Shown in pieces: positions 17,050 through 24,147 of a stretch of DNA of 33,077 nt (position 1 is the first letter of the stretch; every line of letters starts with the position of its first letter). A program made the position numbers and the translations under genes. The notes beneath the pieces are model-generated. The model saw nothing but the letters and a program-made list of their open reading frames with translations. It did not search any database and was not told the DNA's origin. Source of the DNA: an uncultured Lachnospiraceae bacterium. GTDB taxonomy: Bacteria; Bacillota; Clostridia; Lachnospirales; Lachnospiraceae. The stretch lies in assembly GCA_944384105.1 (NCBI GenBank), contig CALWSC010000071.1:1-33077 (forward strand), read 5' to 3'.

Positions 17050-17889
17050 TCAGGAGCCGATCAGCCTGCGGATGATGCAGAGAACAGCTCCCGCAACACT
17101 GCACTTCAAAATCAGATCGCTGCTTGTCATAATTCCAAGAATCCACTGCAGAGCGCCCAGAAAAATCTCCGGCTTTACCGGGATAATAGTTGCGCCTACC
17201 ATGGAAAACATTGCGAGCACTCCAAAGATCAAAAATGCCAGCAGACCCCGCCCCGTATCGTAGCTTCTGAGCTTCCTTCCATCTCCTGCCTTGCGGGTGC
17301 TCAGCGTCCACGCCGCAGAGACTGCGCCCAGTCCGAGAAGACCGGCTGAGAGTATCAAATAAAGCGCCAGCGCCCAATTATGCTCTGAGAGAATCGAGGA
17401 AATGCTGCCGAGCGAACGCGCGCCCGACCAGAAATTTCTGGCAAGAAGCGCAATAATCACAAGGAATAAAATTCCTGACACAATTCTCATCACCAATCCG
17501 GCGAGTCCCAGCACGCCTCTTCCCGCTTTTCCGGCGGCAGACGGTACGGATGGCATTGAGAATCCTTTCTTTTTGCGGCGCTTTACCTTTGTCCTAGTTC
17601 TTGTCTTTACCGTTGTCTGGCGAACCTTCTGGACCTGCCTTTTCCGTTCGGGAGTCCTGCGTCTGCTGTATAACTCTTCATCGTCGTCTTCGTCCTCGTC
17701 ATCTTCATAAAGGTCATATCTATCTTCATCCTCATCCGCATCCCAGACGCGCCTGCTGTCATACCGGCGTTCATCCGCCCTCCGGTACGTATCCTCCGGA
17801 TAAGAATCTGATGCCCTGCCCTGATTCTTCAGAAACTCGTCCACGGATCTCTCCAGGTTTTCTGCAATCTTATCTTCTCTACTACTCAT
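17050..17889 (-). CDS. Hypothetical membrane protein with long acidic/basic N-terminal tail
   Basis: Not recognised. The 279-residue protein has a hydrophilic cytoplasmic N-terminal tail of about 110 residues. It starts with a helix (DKIAENLERSVDEFLKN), runs into an acidic low-complexity stretch (Asp/Glu with Tyr, about 50-75) and then a strongly basic one (RRKKK). About four membrane helices follow from residue 130. A strong extended -10 promoter precedes it. Acidic-then-basic tails suggest binding to nucleoid, ribosome or a membrane partner, but I can name no function. Confidence 0.75.
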   Translation of the reverse strand: MSSREDKIAENLERSVDEFLKNQGRASDSYPEDTYRRADERRYDSRRVWDADEDEDRYDLYEDDEDEDDDEELYSRRRTPERKRQVQKVRQTTVKTRTRTKVKRRKKKGFSMPSVPSAAGKAGRGVLGLAGLVMRIVSGILFLVIIALLARNFWSGARSLGSISSILSEHNWALALYLILSAGLLGLGAVSAAWTLSTRKAGDGRKLRSYDTGRGLLAFLIFGVLAMFSMVGATIIPVKPEIFLGALQWILGIMTSSDLILKCSVAGAVLCIIRRLIGS

Positions 17890-17937
17890 AAAATGTCCTT
17901 CCCGCGAATAAATATTCTCCGCTCAAATCACGGGCTT

Positions 17938-17966
17938 ATTATAGCACATGCTGCCAGGTTATGCAA
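17938..17966 (-). promoter_or_regulatory. Promoter of the tailed membrane-protein gene
   Basis: A perfect extended -10 TGCTATAAT (TATAAT at 17938-17943) with TTGCAT at 17961-17966, 17-base spacing, on minus. Confidence 0.65.
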
Positions 17967-18084
17967 AAGAACTGTCTTACGAATTTATGAAGATTTTCCT
18001 AAGAGATCCTGTCTGCTTGATGCGGATTCTTTCTCCCGTCCGGGATTGCTCAGGCAGATTCGCGGAATTTCCGGGGGTGTTCCG

Positions 18085-18106
18085 GCAGAATTTTCGGTAA
18101 TTCTGC
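18085..18106. repeat. Hairpin after the ABC exporter permease
   Basis: Perfect 8-bp GCAGAATT/AATTCTGC around a 6-base loop, directly after the permease stop; no T-run on either strand. Probably marks the transcript end, without being a classic terminator. Confidence 0.45.
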
Positions 18107-18113
18107 TGAAAAG

Positions 18114-19295
18114 CTATACTGTCTGCCTCTTCAAATACCGTCTTCCTGTAAAAACTGCCAACAGCGCGATAACCGCCAGATACAAGACGGGCAGATACTG
18201 GTATGCCGGAAAATGCAGGCCGCAGATGGTCAGCAGGCAGTAGGAAAACAGGGAGCGGCCGGTTCCGTATACGCCGGGGATTGCGTTCAACGCTGTGGCG
18301 AGAAGGCGGTTTTGAGGTTCTGTCATTACGAGCATCACGGGAAGAAATGCGAGAAGCAGACCGAAAACAGCCGGCCCGAAGGAACTGCCGGCAGCGGCAG
18401 ACAGAGCCATCACAATGGCTCCCGTCGCCATACCGGATAGAATCCCCGCTGTAGTCAGAAGCAGCAATACCTTTGCAATGTTCAGAGGATATGGAACCTC
18501 TGAGAATACAGGAAGCGTCTGTGCAGCGGCAGTGATATCACCTGCTCCGTAAATCAGGATCTGTCCTGCAAGAAAGAGTCCGTAAAAAACAACGGAAGAT
18601 ACCGCCGAGAATGAGAATCCGGTGATCAACTTCGCGGCCCCCGTTTTCAGCCTGCCATTTTCCGAGGTTAGGAGCAGCACGTCTGTATGAAGAGAATATT
18701 CCTCCGCAAATGAAGGCGCAAGACAGACCGTCAGCAGCACTGCCATACACATCATACTGAGCGGCATGTAATTTGCAAATCTCTCATATCCCTCATTGTA
18801 TGCATATGTCCATGGAATCTCCGTCTCATCTGCCAGCCGTTCCATCCAGGAAATCTCCGATTTGCTGAGTCCTTTTTCTTCCCAGGCTGCACGCAGATTC
18901 TCCTTCCATGACATATATACGCTGTCTGCCTCCTGCCCTTTCGTCAGTGAGTAAATCACCTCTGTGATCATGGACTTGCTGCTGTTCTTTTTCTCATACT
19001 CCAGGTAATTGGACGCAGTGTAGCCCTCCGCAGGACGCAGATATTCCTGCGCACCGATTTCCCGGAAGAATTCTTCCGTAAGCACTGTACCGTTTAATTT
19101 TTTTGCTGTTTCCTTTCGGATCGCAATCTCATCCATGTGCGTGCCGACCAGATCGCCCTCCACGTAAATCTTCCCAAACACAGTGCCCGACGCCAGAAAT
19201 ACCAAAAGTACCGGAGTCAAAAAGAGGGCGATCCAGAAGCTCTTGCGCTTAGCCATCTTCTTGTATTCATATCCAATGCCACTTCTCAGATTCAC
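18114..19295 (-). CDS. ABC exporter permease subunit
   Basis: A 393-residue ABC-2-type membrane subunit: N-terminal helix at about 17-40 (FWIALFLTPVLLVFLA), a large extracellular loop (about 50-175), then five or six helices (SMMCMAVLLTVCLAPSF onward). GTG at 19295 is the start, with AAGGAGG 8 bases before it and a 4-base overlap with the ATPase stop (GTGA). The cargo cannot be told; ABC-2 exporters of this type commonly serve drugs, bacteriocins or lipid precursors. The partner ATPase looks N-terminally truncated. Confidence 0.8.
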   Translation of the reverse strand: MNLRSGIGYEYKKMAKRKSFWIALFLTPVLLVFLASGTVFGKIYVEGDLVGTHMDEIAIRKETAKKLNGTVLTEEFFREIGAQEYLRPAEGYTASNYLEYEKKNSSKSMITEVIYSLTKGQEADSVYMSWKENLRAAWEEKGLSKSEISWMERLADETEIPWTYAYNEGYERFANYMPLSMMCMAVLLTVCLAPSFAEEYSLHTDVLLLTSENGRLKTGAAKLITGFSFSAVSSVVFYGLFLAGQILIYGAGDITAAAQTLPVFSEVPYPLNIAKVLLLLTTAGILSGMATGAIVMALSAAAGSSFGPAVFGLLLAFLPVMLVMTEPQNRLLATALNAIPGVYGTGRSLFSYCLLTICGLHFPAYQYLPVLYLAVIALLAVFTGRRYLKRQTV

Positions 19296-20086
19296 AGCGA
19301 CTCCTCCTTTCCACTGAAATAATACAGATATAAGTCCTCCAGAGACGATTGCACACAACATGCGCCCTCAAACGGCCGTTTCTCTCCCACCAACCTCAGG
19401 AAAATTCCGTCTCTCTCCTCACGGACATTGAGAACCACATAGTTTTGGGCAAGGGCAACAGCTTTTGCCCTGTCCGTCCTGCCCTCCCAGACCTTGTCTG
19501 CGATCACGCTGCAGATTTCTTCCGGCTTCCCCTGATGAAGAAAGCCTCCATCCTTCATCAGCAAAATCTCATCTGCAATATATTCCACATCCGATACGAT
19601 GTGTGTGGAAAGAAGTATGATCCGCCCCGTTTTCATACCGGAAATCATATTTCGAAATGTCACTCTCTCCTTGGGATCCAGCCCTGCCGTAGGCTCGTCA
19701 AGAATCAACACAGACGGGTTATTTAAGAGCGCCTGGGCGATTCCCAGTCTCTGCTTCATTCCTCCTGAAAATGTACGGATCTTCTTTCGCGCCGCATCGG
19801 AAAGATGCACTGTCTCCAGAAGTTCCTCACTTCTTCGCGCCGCACTGTCTTTCGATAATCCTTTTAAGCCTGCCAGATACATAAGAAATTCTCTCGCTGT
19901 AAAATTCGGATAATATCCAAAATTCTGCGGCAGAAATCCAAGCTGCTCCCGATACTCCCTCGCCGAGACCGGAATCCCGTCCAGCAGAATTTCTCCGCTA
20001 TCCGGTTTTAAGATACCTGCCATCATCCGCATCAGCGTTGTCTTTCCTGCGCCGTTAGCTCCCAGTAGCCCGTATATCCCCGTCAT
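19292..20086 (-). CDS. ABC exporter ATPase, lacking its normal N-terminus
   Basis: An ABC ATPase of 264 residues with intact Walker A (GANGAGKT, residues 9-16), signature FSGGMKQR, Walker B VLILDEPTAGLD and the switch STHIVSDVE. In this family Walker A lies about 35-40 residues from the N-terminus, after two strands and the aromatic A-loop; here only eight residues precede it. GGAGG is 6 bases before this ATG. Another ATG at 20111, with GGGAGG, starts MALRLEEEY, like a normal first strand, but is in another frame (+25 bases). So a deletion with frameshift near 20087-20100 is likely, and the transporter may be inactive. A GTG at 20128 would be in frame but gives an implausible tail. Confidence 0.8.
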   Translation of the reverse strand: MTGIYGLLGANGAGKTTLMRMMAGILKPDSGEILLDGIPVSAREYREQLGFLPQNFGYYPNFTAREFLMYLAGLKGLSKDSAARRSEELLETVHLSDAARKKIRTFSGGMKQRLGIAQALLNNPSVLILDEPTAGLDPKERVTFRNMISGMKTGRIILLSTHIVSDVEYIADEILLMKDGGFLHQGKPEEICSVIADKVWEGRTDRAKAVALAQNYVVLNVREERDGIFLRLVGEKRPFEGACCVQSSLEDLYLYYFSGKEESL

Positions 20087-20149
20087 ATTCTTCCTCCAGT
20101 CTGAGCGCCATCCTCTCCCTCCCTTCACTGTGTATAACGGAAAACGGAC

Positions 20150-20188
20150 AAAAAATGTGCGGCAGAATCAAATTTTTTTCTGCCGCAC
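20150..20188 (-). terminator. Terminator of the EutJ/sigma-like operon
   Basis: A perfect 11-bp stem, GTGCGGCAGAA with TTCTGCCGCAC, followed on minus by A then TTTTTT; directly after the sigma-like gene. Confidence 0.85.
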
Positions 20189-20199
20189 AAATATATTAG

Positions 20200-20937
20200 T
20201 TACTGTTCTTCTCCTGCCAGTCTTAAAATATCCTGAATTTCCTCAACATCCATATCGAGGTATGCCGAAAGCTCCTCCACGCTGAACTTGATGTCCTCGT
20301 CTCCGGCAAGTTCCCGGACAGCGCTTTCGAGACGCCGAACCTTTTCTACAAGGCTCTCGTCCTCAGAGCGCTGCTGCGCCTGCTCCTTCAGCATATCGCG
20401 GATGCCTCGGCGAATCTCATCACAGAGCCAGGCGTGACCGTCCTCTCGCGGTGTCCATTCGCCCAATGTTAGGAAGAGATGCATATTCCCCTCCTGGATC
20501 ATATCTTCCACCAGGACATCCGGTCTTGTGTGAAGCTCCTTTGCTGCGCGTACAACCTCCGGCAGGTAGAACTCCGTAAGGCGCACCCGGGCTGTCTCGT
20601 CGCCGGTTCCAAGCCGGTCAAACAGCCCGCTCAGCTCTGATTCCTCCACAGGTGCCACATCCGCAAGACTCTCCTCGTATAGCCTGACATACTCCTCCTC
20701 CTCCGGGCTCAGCGGAATCACCTCCTGCTGCTCTGCCACCGGAAGAACTGCGTCCTCTCCATCCAAAGAAATCCCCTGAAGCTTCAGATACTCATAGATA
20801 TTCTCCATCTGCTCCGGCTTCAGATTCTCCTCTGCAAAAAAATAGTCAATACCCTCCCGGGTAATTTTCTTTCCGTTTGTCCGCGCCAGTCTTAACACAT
20901 CGCTCAAACGTTCCTGAAATGCCTGTATATCTGCCAT
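20200..20937 (-). CDS. Sigma-factor-like protein without region 4
   Basis: A 245-residue acidic protein whose order mimics a primary sigma factor. Residues about 5-55 look like region 1.1 (LRLARTNGKKITREGIDYFF); 75-95 like region 1.2 (LSPEEEEYVRLYEESLA); 108-160 like region 2.1-2.2 (ARVRLTEFYLPEVVRAAKEL; LVEDMIQEGNMHLFLTLGEW). The aromatic region 2.3 that melts the -10 box is changed (EDGHAWLCDEIRRGIRDML). A region 3-like helix (SVEELSAYLDMDVEEIQDILRLA) ends the protein, so no region 4. It may bind RNA polymerase or an anti-sigma partner instead of promoters. It is last in an EutJ-anchored protein-sigma-like operon. Confidence 0.7.
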   Translation of the reverse strand: MADIQAFQERLSDVLRLARTNGKKITREGIDYFFAEENLKPEQMENIYEYLKLQGISLDGEDAVLPVAEQQEVIPLSPEEEEYVRLYEESLADVAPVEESELSGLFDRLGTGDETARVRLTEFYLPEVVRAAKELHTRPDVLVEDMIQEGNMHLFLTLGEWTPREDGHAWLCDEIRRGIRDMLKEQAQQRSEDESLVEKVRRLESAVRELAGDEDIKFSVEELSAYLDMDVEEIQDILRLAGEEQ

Positions 20938-20963
20938 AATTTCCTCCCGCTCACATATTTTGA

Positions 20964-21575
20964 TTATTTCTGCTGCGCTGTAAGCTTCGCGCCGCTGTAA
21001 AATGTGACCTCCCGGGTAATCTTCTTATACCCGGACTCCCCCGAAAGCTCTGACGCATCATAGCGCACTCTGTATAGCTCTCCGGTATCGCTCAGGAACC
21101 ATGCCGTCACAGGGATTGCGCGCCCGGTAGGGCTCTTCTCTGCCGGAACCTGCATCTGCACCTTGACGGTCATCTCATCTTCTTCCTGCTCCTTGCCCTG
21201 GCGCCTGACGCCCTCAGCATCCAGGAAAACTGGATCCTCCGGCAGAAGCTCTTCCCCGGATGCGGGCTGCAGCGTCTCCTCCAGCGGATTCTGCTCCGTA
21301 TAAAATGCTTCCGGCTCAGTAGACCATATGCGCCGGCTTACCCTTTTCTCGTCCTTTAAGACTTCTGCCAGCGTCACCCTGGTGCCCGCCACTGCAAAAC
21401 CGTCCGGAGAGTAGGTATCCTTCTGTTCAAACGTATACGAAGACTGCTCAAAGCAGGCACGAATCTGTTCATTTGCCCAGGTGACGTCCGAGAGACTGTC
21501 GTGATACCAGATGAGCGCTCCGATCGCAGCCGCAGCCGCAACGGCAAAGAGTGCTATTCCAACTTTCTTCTTCAT
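20964..21575 (-). CDS. Hypothetical membrane-anchored protein
   Basis: Not recognised. A 203-residue protein with one N-terminal helix (about 5-24, IALFAVAAAAAIGALIWY) and a mostly charged extracellular part with two parts resembling strand-rich repeats (VAGTRVTLAEVLKDEKRVSRRIWSTEP and TGRAIPVTAWFLSDTGELYRVRYD). It lies between the EutJ-like and sigma-like genes (14 and 26 base gaps) on one transcript. Confidence 0.65.
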   Translation of the reverse strand: MKKKVGIALFAVAAAAAIGALIWYHDSLSDVTWANEQIRACFEQSSYTFEQKDTYSPDGFAVAGTRVTLAEVLKDEKRVSRRIWSTEPEAFYTEQNPLEETLQPASGEELLPEDPVFLDAEGVRRQGKEQEEDEMTVKVQMQVPAEKSPTGRAIPVTAWFLSDTGELYRVRYDASELSGESGYKKITREVTFYSGAKLTAQQK

Positions 21576-21589
21576 AATCAGCTTCCTTC

Positions 21590-22426
21590 CTATTTCGATG
21601 CGCTGACCGGCGGAAGCTCACAGTGATACGCTATGCCTAGCGGTGTGACCAGAAGCGGCTGCACCGGCTTATACACCGGGATTTTAAGGCGCTTCTCAAA
21701 TACTGCCGTAAAATCTTCAAAGGAGCAGGCTCCTCCCACAACGTACACTGCCGGAACGTCATAGCCGCGCAGGAACTTTTCCGTAATCGCCGCCATTTTG
21801 TCCACAACCGCCGTCACAACCGGAAATACTTCCTTCTCCTTGGAGGGGTCCTTCTTCATCTCTTCGGCCTCCTCATAGGAAATCTTATAATGTCCTGCGA
21901 TAGTAAGTGTCATATGTGTTCCGCCTGTCGCCTCGTCGGCGGTATAAATGACCTTCCCGTCTTTCATAATGCTGATGCCTGTCGTGCCGCCTCCGACGTC
22001 CACCACTGCACCGTCCCTGATATTCAGCACTGCGGCGGCGGCAGTCGGCTCGTCCACAATATTGGAAATCTCAAAGCCCGCACCCTCCAGAACGTGTCCG
22101 ATGCTTTTTACGCTTCCCTGGGAAACTCCCGGCGGAATTGCGGCTGCCGCATAGACAAGCTCCGTGCCCAGACGGTTTTCAAGCTCCATTTTCAGCTTCT
22201 CCACCAGCTTCATGGATTCATAATAATTTACAATCACGCCATCCCGGATCGCATGCGATGGCGCGGATATTCCCGCTACCGGACGGTTCTGGCTGTCCAC
22301 AACCGCAAGCACCGTATTCGCCGTTCCAAGATCTACGCCCGTTTTTAAGCGTCCCCTGAAATTCCTGCACTCCCCGGATTCCACCAATGCTCCGAAATTT
22401 GTCAGTACTCTGCTTTTTAAATTCAT
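21590..22426 (-). CDS. eutJ: EutJ-like actin-fold ATPase
   Basis: A 278-residue Hsp70/actin-superfamily protein close to ethanolamine-utilisation EutJ, with phosphate-binding loops GVDLGTANTVLAV (about 30-42) and DVGGGTTGISI, and adenosine motif GGACSFEDF. EutJ is proposed to be a chaperone for the adenosylcobalamin-dependent lyase; in this window no other eut, microcompartment or pdu genes are present, so the role is unknown here. ATG at 22426 begins MNLKSRVLTNF; the frame continues upstream without a better start, so the true start is uncertain. It heads an operon with an anchored protein and a sigma-like protein. Confidence 0.75.
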   Translation of the reverse strand: MNLKSRVLTNFGALVESGECRNFRGRLKTGVDLGTANTVLAVVDSQNRPVAGISAPSHAIRDGVIVNYYESMKLVEKLKMELENRLGTELVYAAAAIPPGVSQGSVKSIGHVLEGAGFEISNIVDEPTAAAAVLNIRDGAVVDVGGGTTGISIMKDGKVIYTADEATGGTHMTLTIAGHYKISYEEAEEMKKDPSKEKEVFPVVTAVVDKMAAITEKFLRGYDVPAVYVVGGACSFEDFTAVFEKRLKIPVYKPVQPLLVTPLGIAYHCELPPVSASK

Positions 22427-22696
22427 TTCTCTGTGCACTCCGTTCTTCTCAAAATTCTCTTCCTGTAACAGTTCTTGCTTCCCTGTATAATCTTTTCTTA
22501 TCTTATCATCTCTGCGCCGGATTGGCAAGAAGAGGATCATCTGTTCTGCTTCTGCGCCATAAATTCTTCTGATAATGTCAAGAATTTCTTAATAATTTTA
22601 AGAGGAAAAACTCAAGAATCTTCCTGTAAAATAAAACCATGGAAATACTGAAAAGAAAGTTTTGAGAACTTACAATAAAAGAAAAGAGGAGTTGCC

Positions 22697-23317
22697 ATGT
22701 ATACCAAGACACAAAATGCCAACAGCGGCTTTATTCAGAAATCAGCCCGTTATACAGTTATCGTACTGTTTCTTTTCCTGATAACCTGGATTCTGAAAGG
22801 AATCTCTGACGGCACATTCCGCTCTCTGGAGAGCGTCCGAAGCTACATTGCAGGATTCGGATTTTTCGGTCCGCTGATGCTGATCCTGCTCCAGCTCTCG
22901 CAGGTCATCTTTCCAATCCTTCCCGGCGCGGTCGGCTATGCGGCAGGAGCAGTTCTCTTCGGCTGGTTTGGCGGATTTCTCTGCAATTACATCGGCATCA
23001 GCGCAGGTTCCCTCCTCGCCTTTTTTCTGGCGAGAAAATACGGCGCTTCCTTTGTAAAGCGTCACGTCCCTGCGTCCGGCTATGACAAATATATTCAGTG
23101 GACTGGCAAAAAGGGATTCCTCTGGTTTCTGACGGCAGCCATCTTCCTTCCGGTAGCGCCGGATGACCTGCTGTGCTTTCTTGCAGGTCTGACAAAGATC
23201 TCGGCGAAAAAATTCTGCTTTATCATTCTCGCGATGAAGCCGTGGTTCCTGCTGCTGTACAGCCTGTTCTGCGATCATATCATACAGTGGGATTTCCTGA
23301 AAAATTTTGTCGGTTAA
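22697..23317 (+). CDS. VTT/TVP38-family (DedA-like) membrane protein
   Basis: A 206-residue protein of the VTT (SNARE-associated/TVP38) group, with about five membrane helices. The diagnostic segment FPILPGAVGYAAGAVLFGW..GGFLCNYIGISAGSLLAFFLARKYG (about 74-117) contains the re-entrant loop with GxxxG spacing and the conserved Arg, and the late APDDLLCFLAGLTKIS resembles the second one. The family is thought to act in lipid or ion transport; a substrate is not known. GAGGAG precedes the ATG. It is divergent from eutJ and convergent with pflA. Confidence 0.85.
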   Translation: MYTKTQNANSGFIQKSARYTVIVLFLFLITWILKGISDGTFRSLESVRSYIAGFGFFGPLMLILLQLSQVIFPILPGAVGYAAGAVLFGWFGGFLCNYIGISAGSLLAFFLARKYGASFVKRHVPASGYDKYIQWTGKKGFLWFLTAAIFLPVAPDDLLCFLAGLTKISAKKFCFIILAMKPWFLLLYSLFCDHIIQWDFLKNFVG

Positions 23318-23356
23318 TAGAGGAAGAGGACAGCAGCCGCTGCCCTCTTCCTCTAT
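23317..23356. terminator. Bidirectional terminator between the VTT gene and pflA
   Basis: A 13-bp perfect stem, ATAGAGGAAGAGG with CCTCTTCCTCTAT, with an inner GCAGC/GCTGC. It overlaps the VTT stop codon; T-rich sequence follows on plus. pflA ends 18 bases further on the other side. Confidence 0.8.
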
Positions 23357-23373
23357 AGCATTATTTATTCTTC

Positions 23374-24147
23374 TTATTTCTTATAACCGGTATAGTCACC
23401 CGTATGAAGCAGGCGATTTGCATTGTCCACACGTTCCTGCGCAGGCGGGTCAATGCCTTTCAGCGGATATGGGATATGCAGTTCCTCCCACTTATATTCC
23501 CCAAGCGTATGATAGGGAAGTACCTCCACGCGCTGTACATTGTGCAGCGTTTTGATAAACGCGTCCAGCCGCTGCAGATAGTCGTCGCGGTCGCTGCGCT
23601 CCGGCACCAGAACGTGACGGATCCAGACAGGCTTTTGAATATCCGACAGATACCCGGCCAGATCCAGAATATTCCTGTTCGTACACCCGGTAAGCGCCCG
23701 GTGCTGTTCCTCATCTATATGCTTGATATCTAAAAGCAGCAGATCCGTATATTCCATCAGACGGTTAAATCTGCTAAAAAACGGCTCCTGCCTGGTGAAC
23801 GGCTGTCCGGCGGTATCAATCACCGTGTGCACTCCTTCCGCCTTTGCCTTTTGAAATAATTCAAGCAAAAAATCCATCTGCAGCAGCGGCTCACCGCCGC
23901 TGACTGTGATGCCGCCTTCCTTTCCCCAGTACGCGCGGTAGCGCAGGGCCTGCGCAAGCAGTTCATCGGCTGACATCATATCCACAGAGTGAGTACTCCA
24001 GGTGTCCGGATTGTGGCAGAACTGGCAGCGCATCCTGCAGCCCTGAAGAAAAATCACGAACCGCACGCCCGGTCCATCCACGGAGCCGAAGCTCTCAATG
24101 GAGTGGATGGAACCTTTCCTGGTATGCCCGGAATTACATGCGCTCAT
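23374..24147 (-). CDS. pflA: Pyruvate formate-lyase activating enzyme
   Basis: A radical SAM enzyme that puts the glycyl radical on PflB. The [4Fe-4S] motif C-X3-C-X2-C is at residues 37-44 (CRMRCQFC) and [10 protein letters not shown] and NPDTW motifs match PflA; 257 residues is normal. The ATG at 24147 lies inside the end of pflB (14-base overlap), and it is preferred because the family's proteins begin a few residues before the IHSIESFG segment; an ATG at 24168 would add seven residues and overlaps more. No strong ribosome site is seen, so translation is probably coupled to pflB. If pflB translation stops at its internal TGA, coupling could be affected. Confidence 0.9.
   Translation of the reverse strand: MSACNSGHTRKGSIHSIESFGSVDGPGVRFVIFLQGCRMRCQFCHNPDTWSTHSVDMMSADELLAQALRYRAYWGKEGGITVSGGEPLLQMDFLLELFQKAKAEGVHTVIDTAGQPFTRQEPFFSRFNRLMEYTDLLLLDIKHIDEEQHRALTGCTNRNILDLAGYLSDIQKPVWIRHVLVPERSDRDDYLQRLDAFIKTLHNVQRVEVLPYHTLGEYKWEELHIPYPLKGIDPPAQERVDNANRLLHTGDYTGYKK

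Noticed and set aside
21590-22426. Ethanolamine microcompartment operon
   Set aside because: Only an EutJ-like gene is present; no shell proteins, lyase or aldehyde dehydrogenase genes are found nearby.
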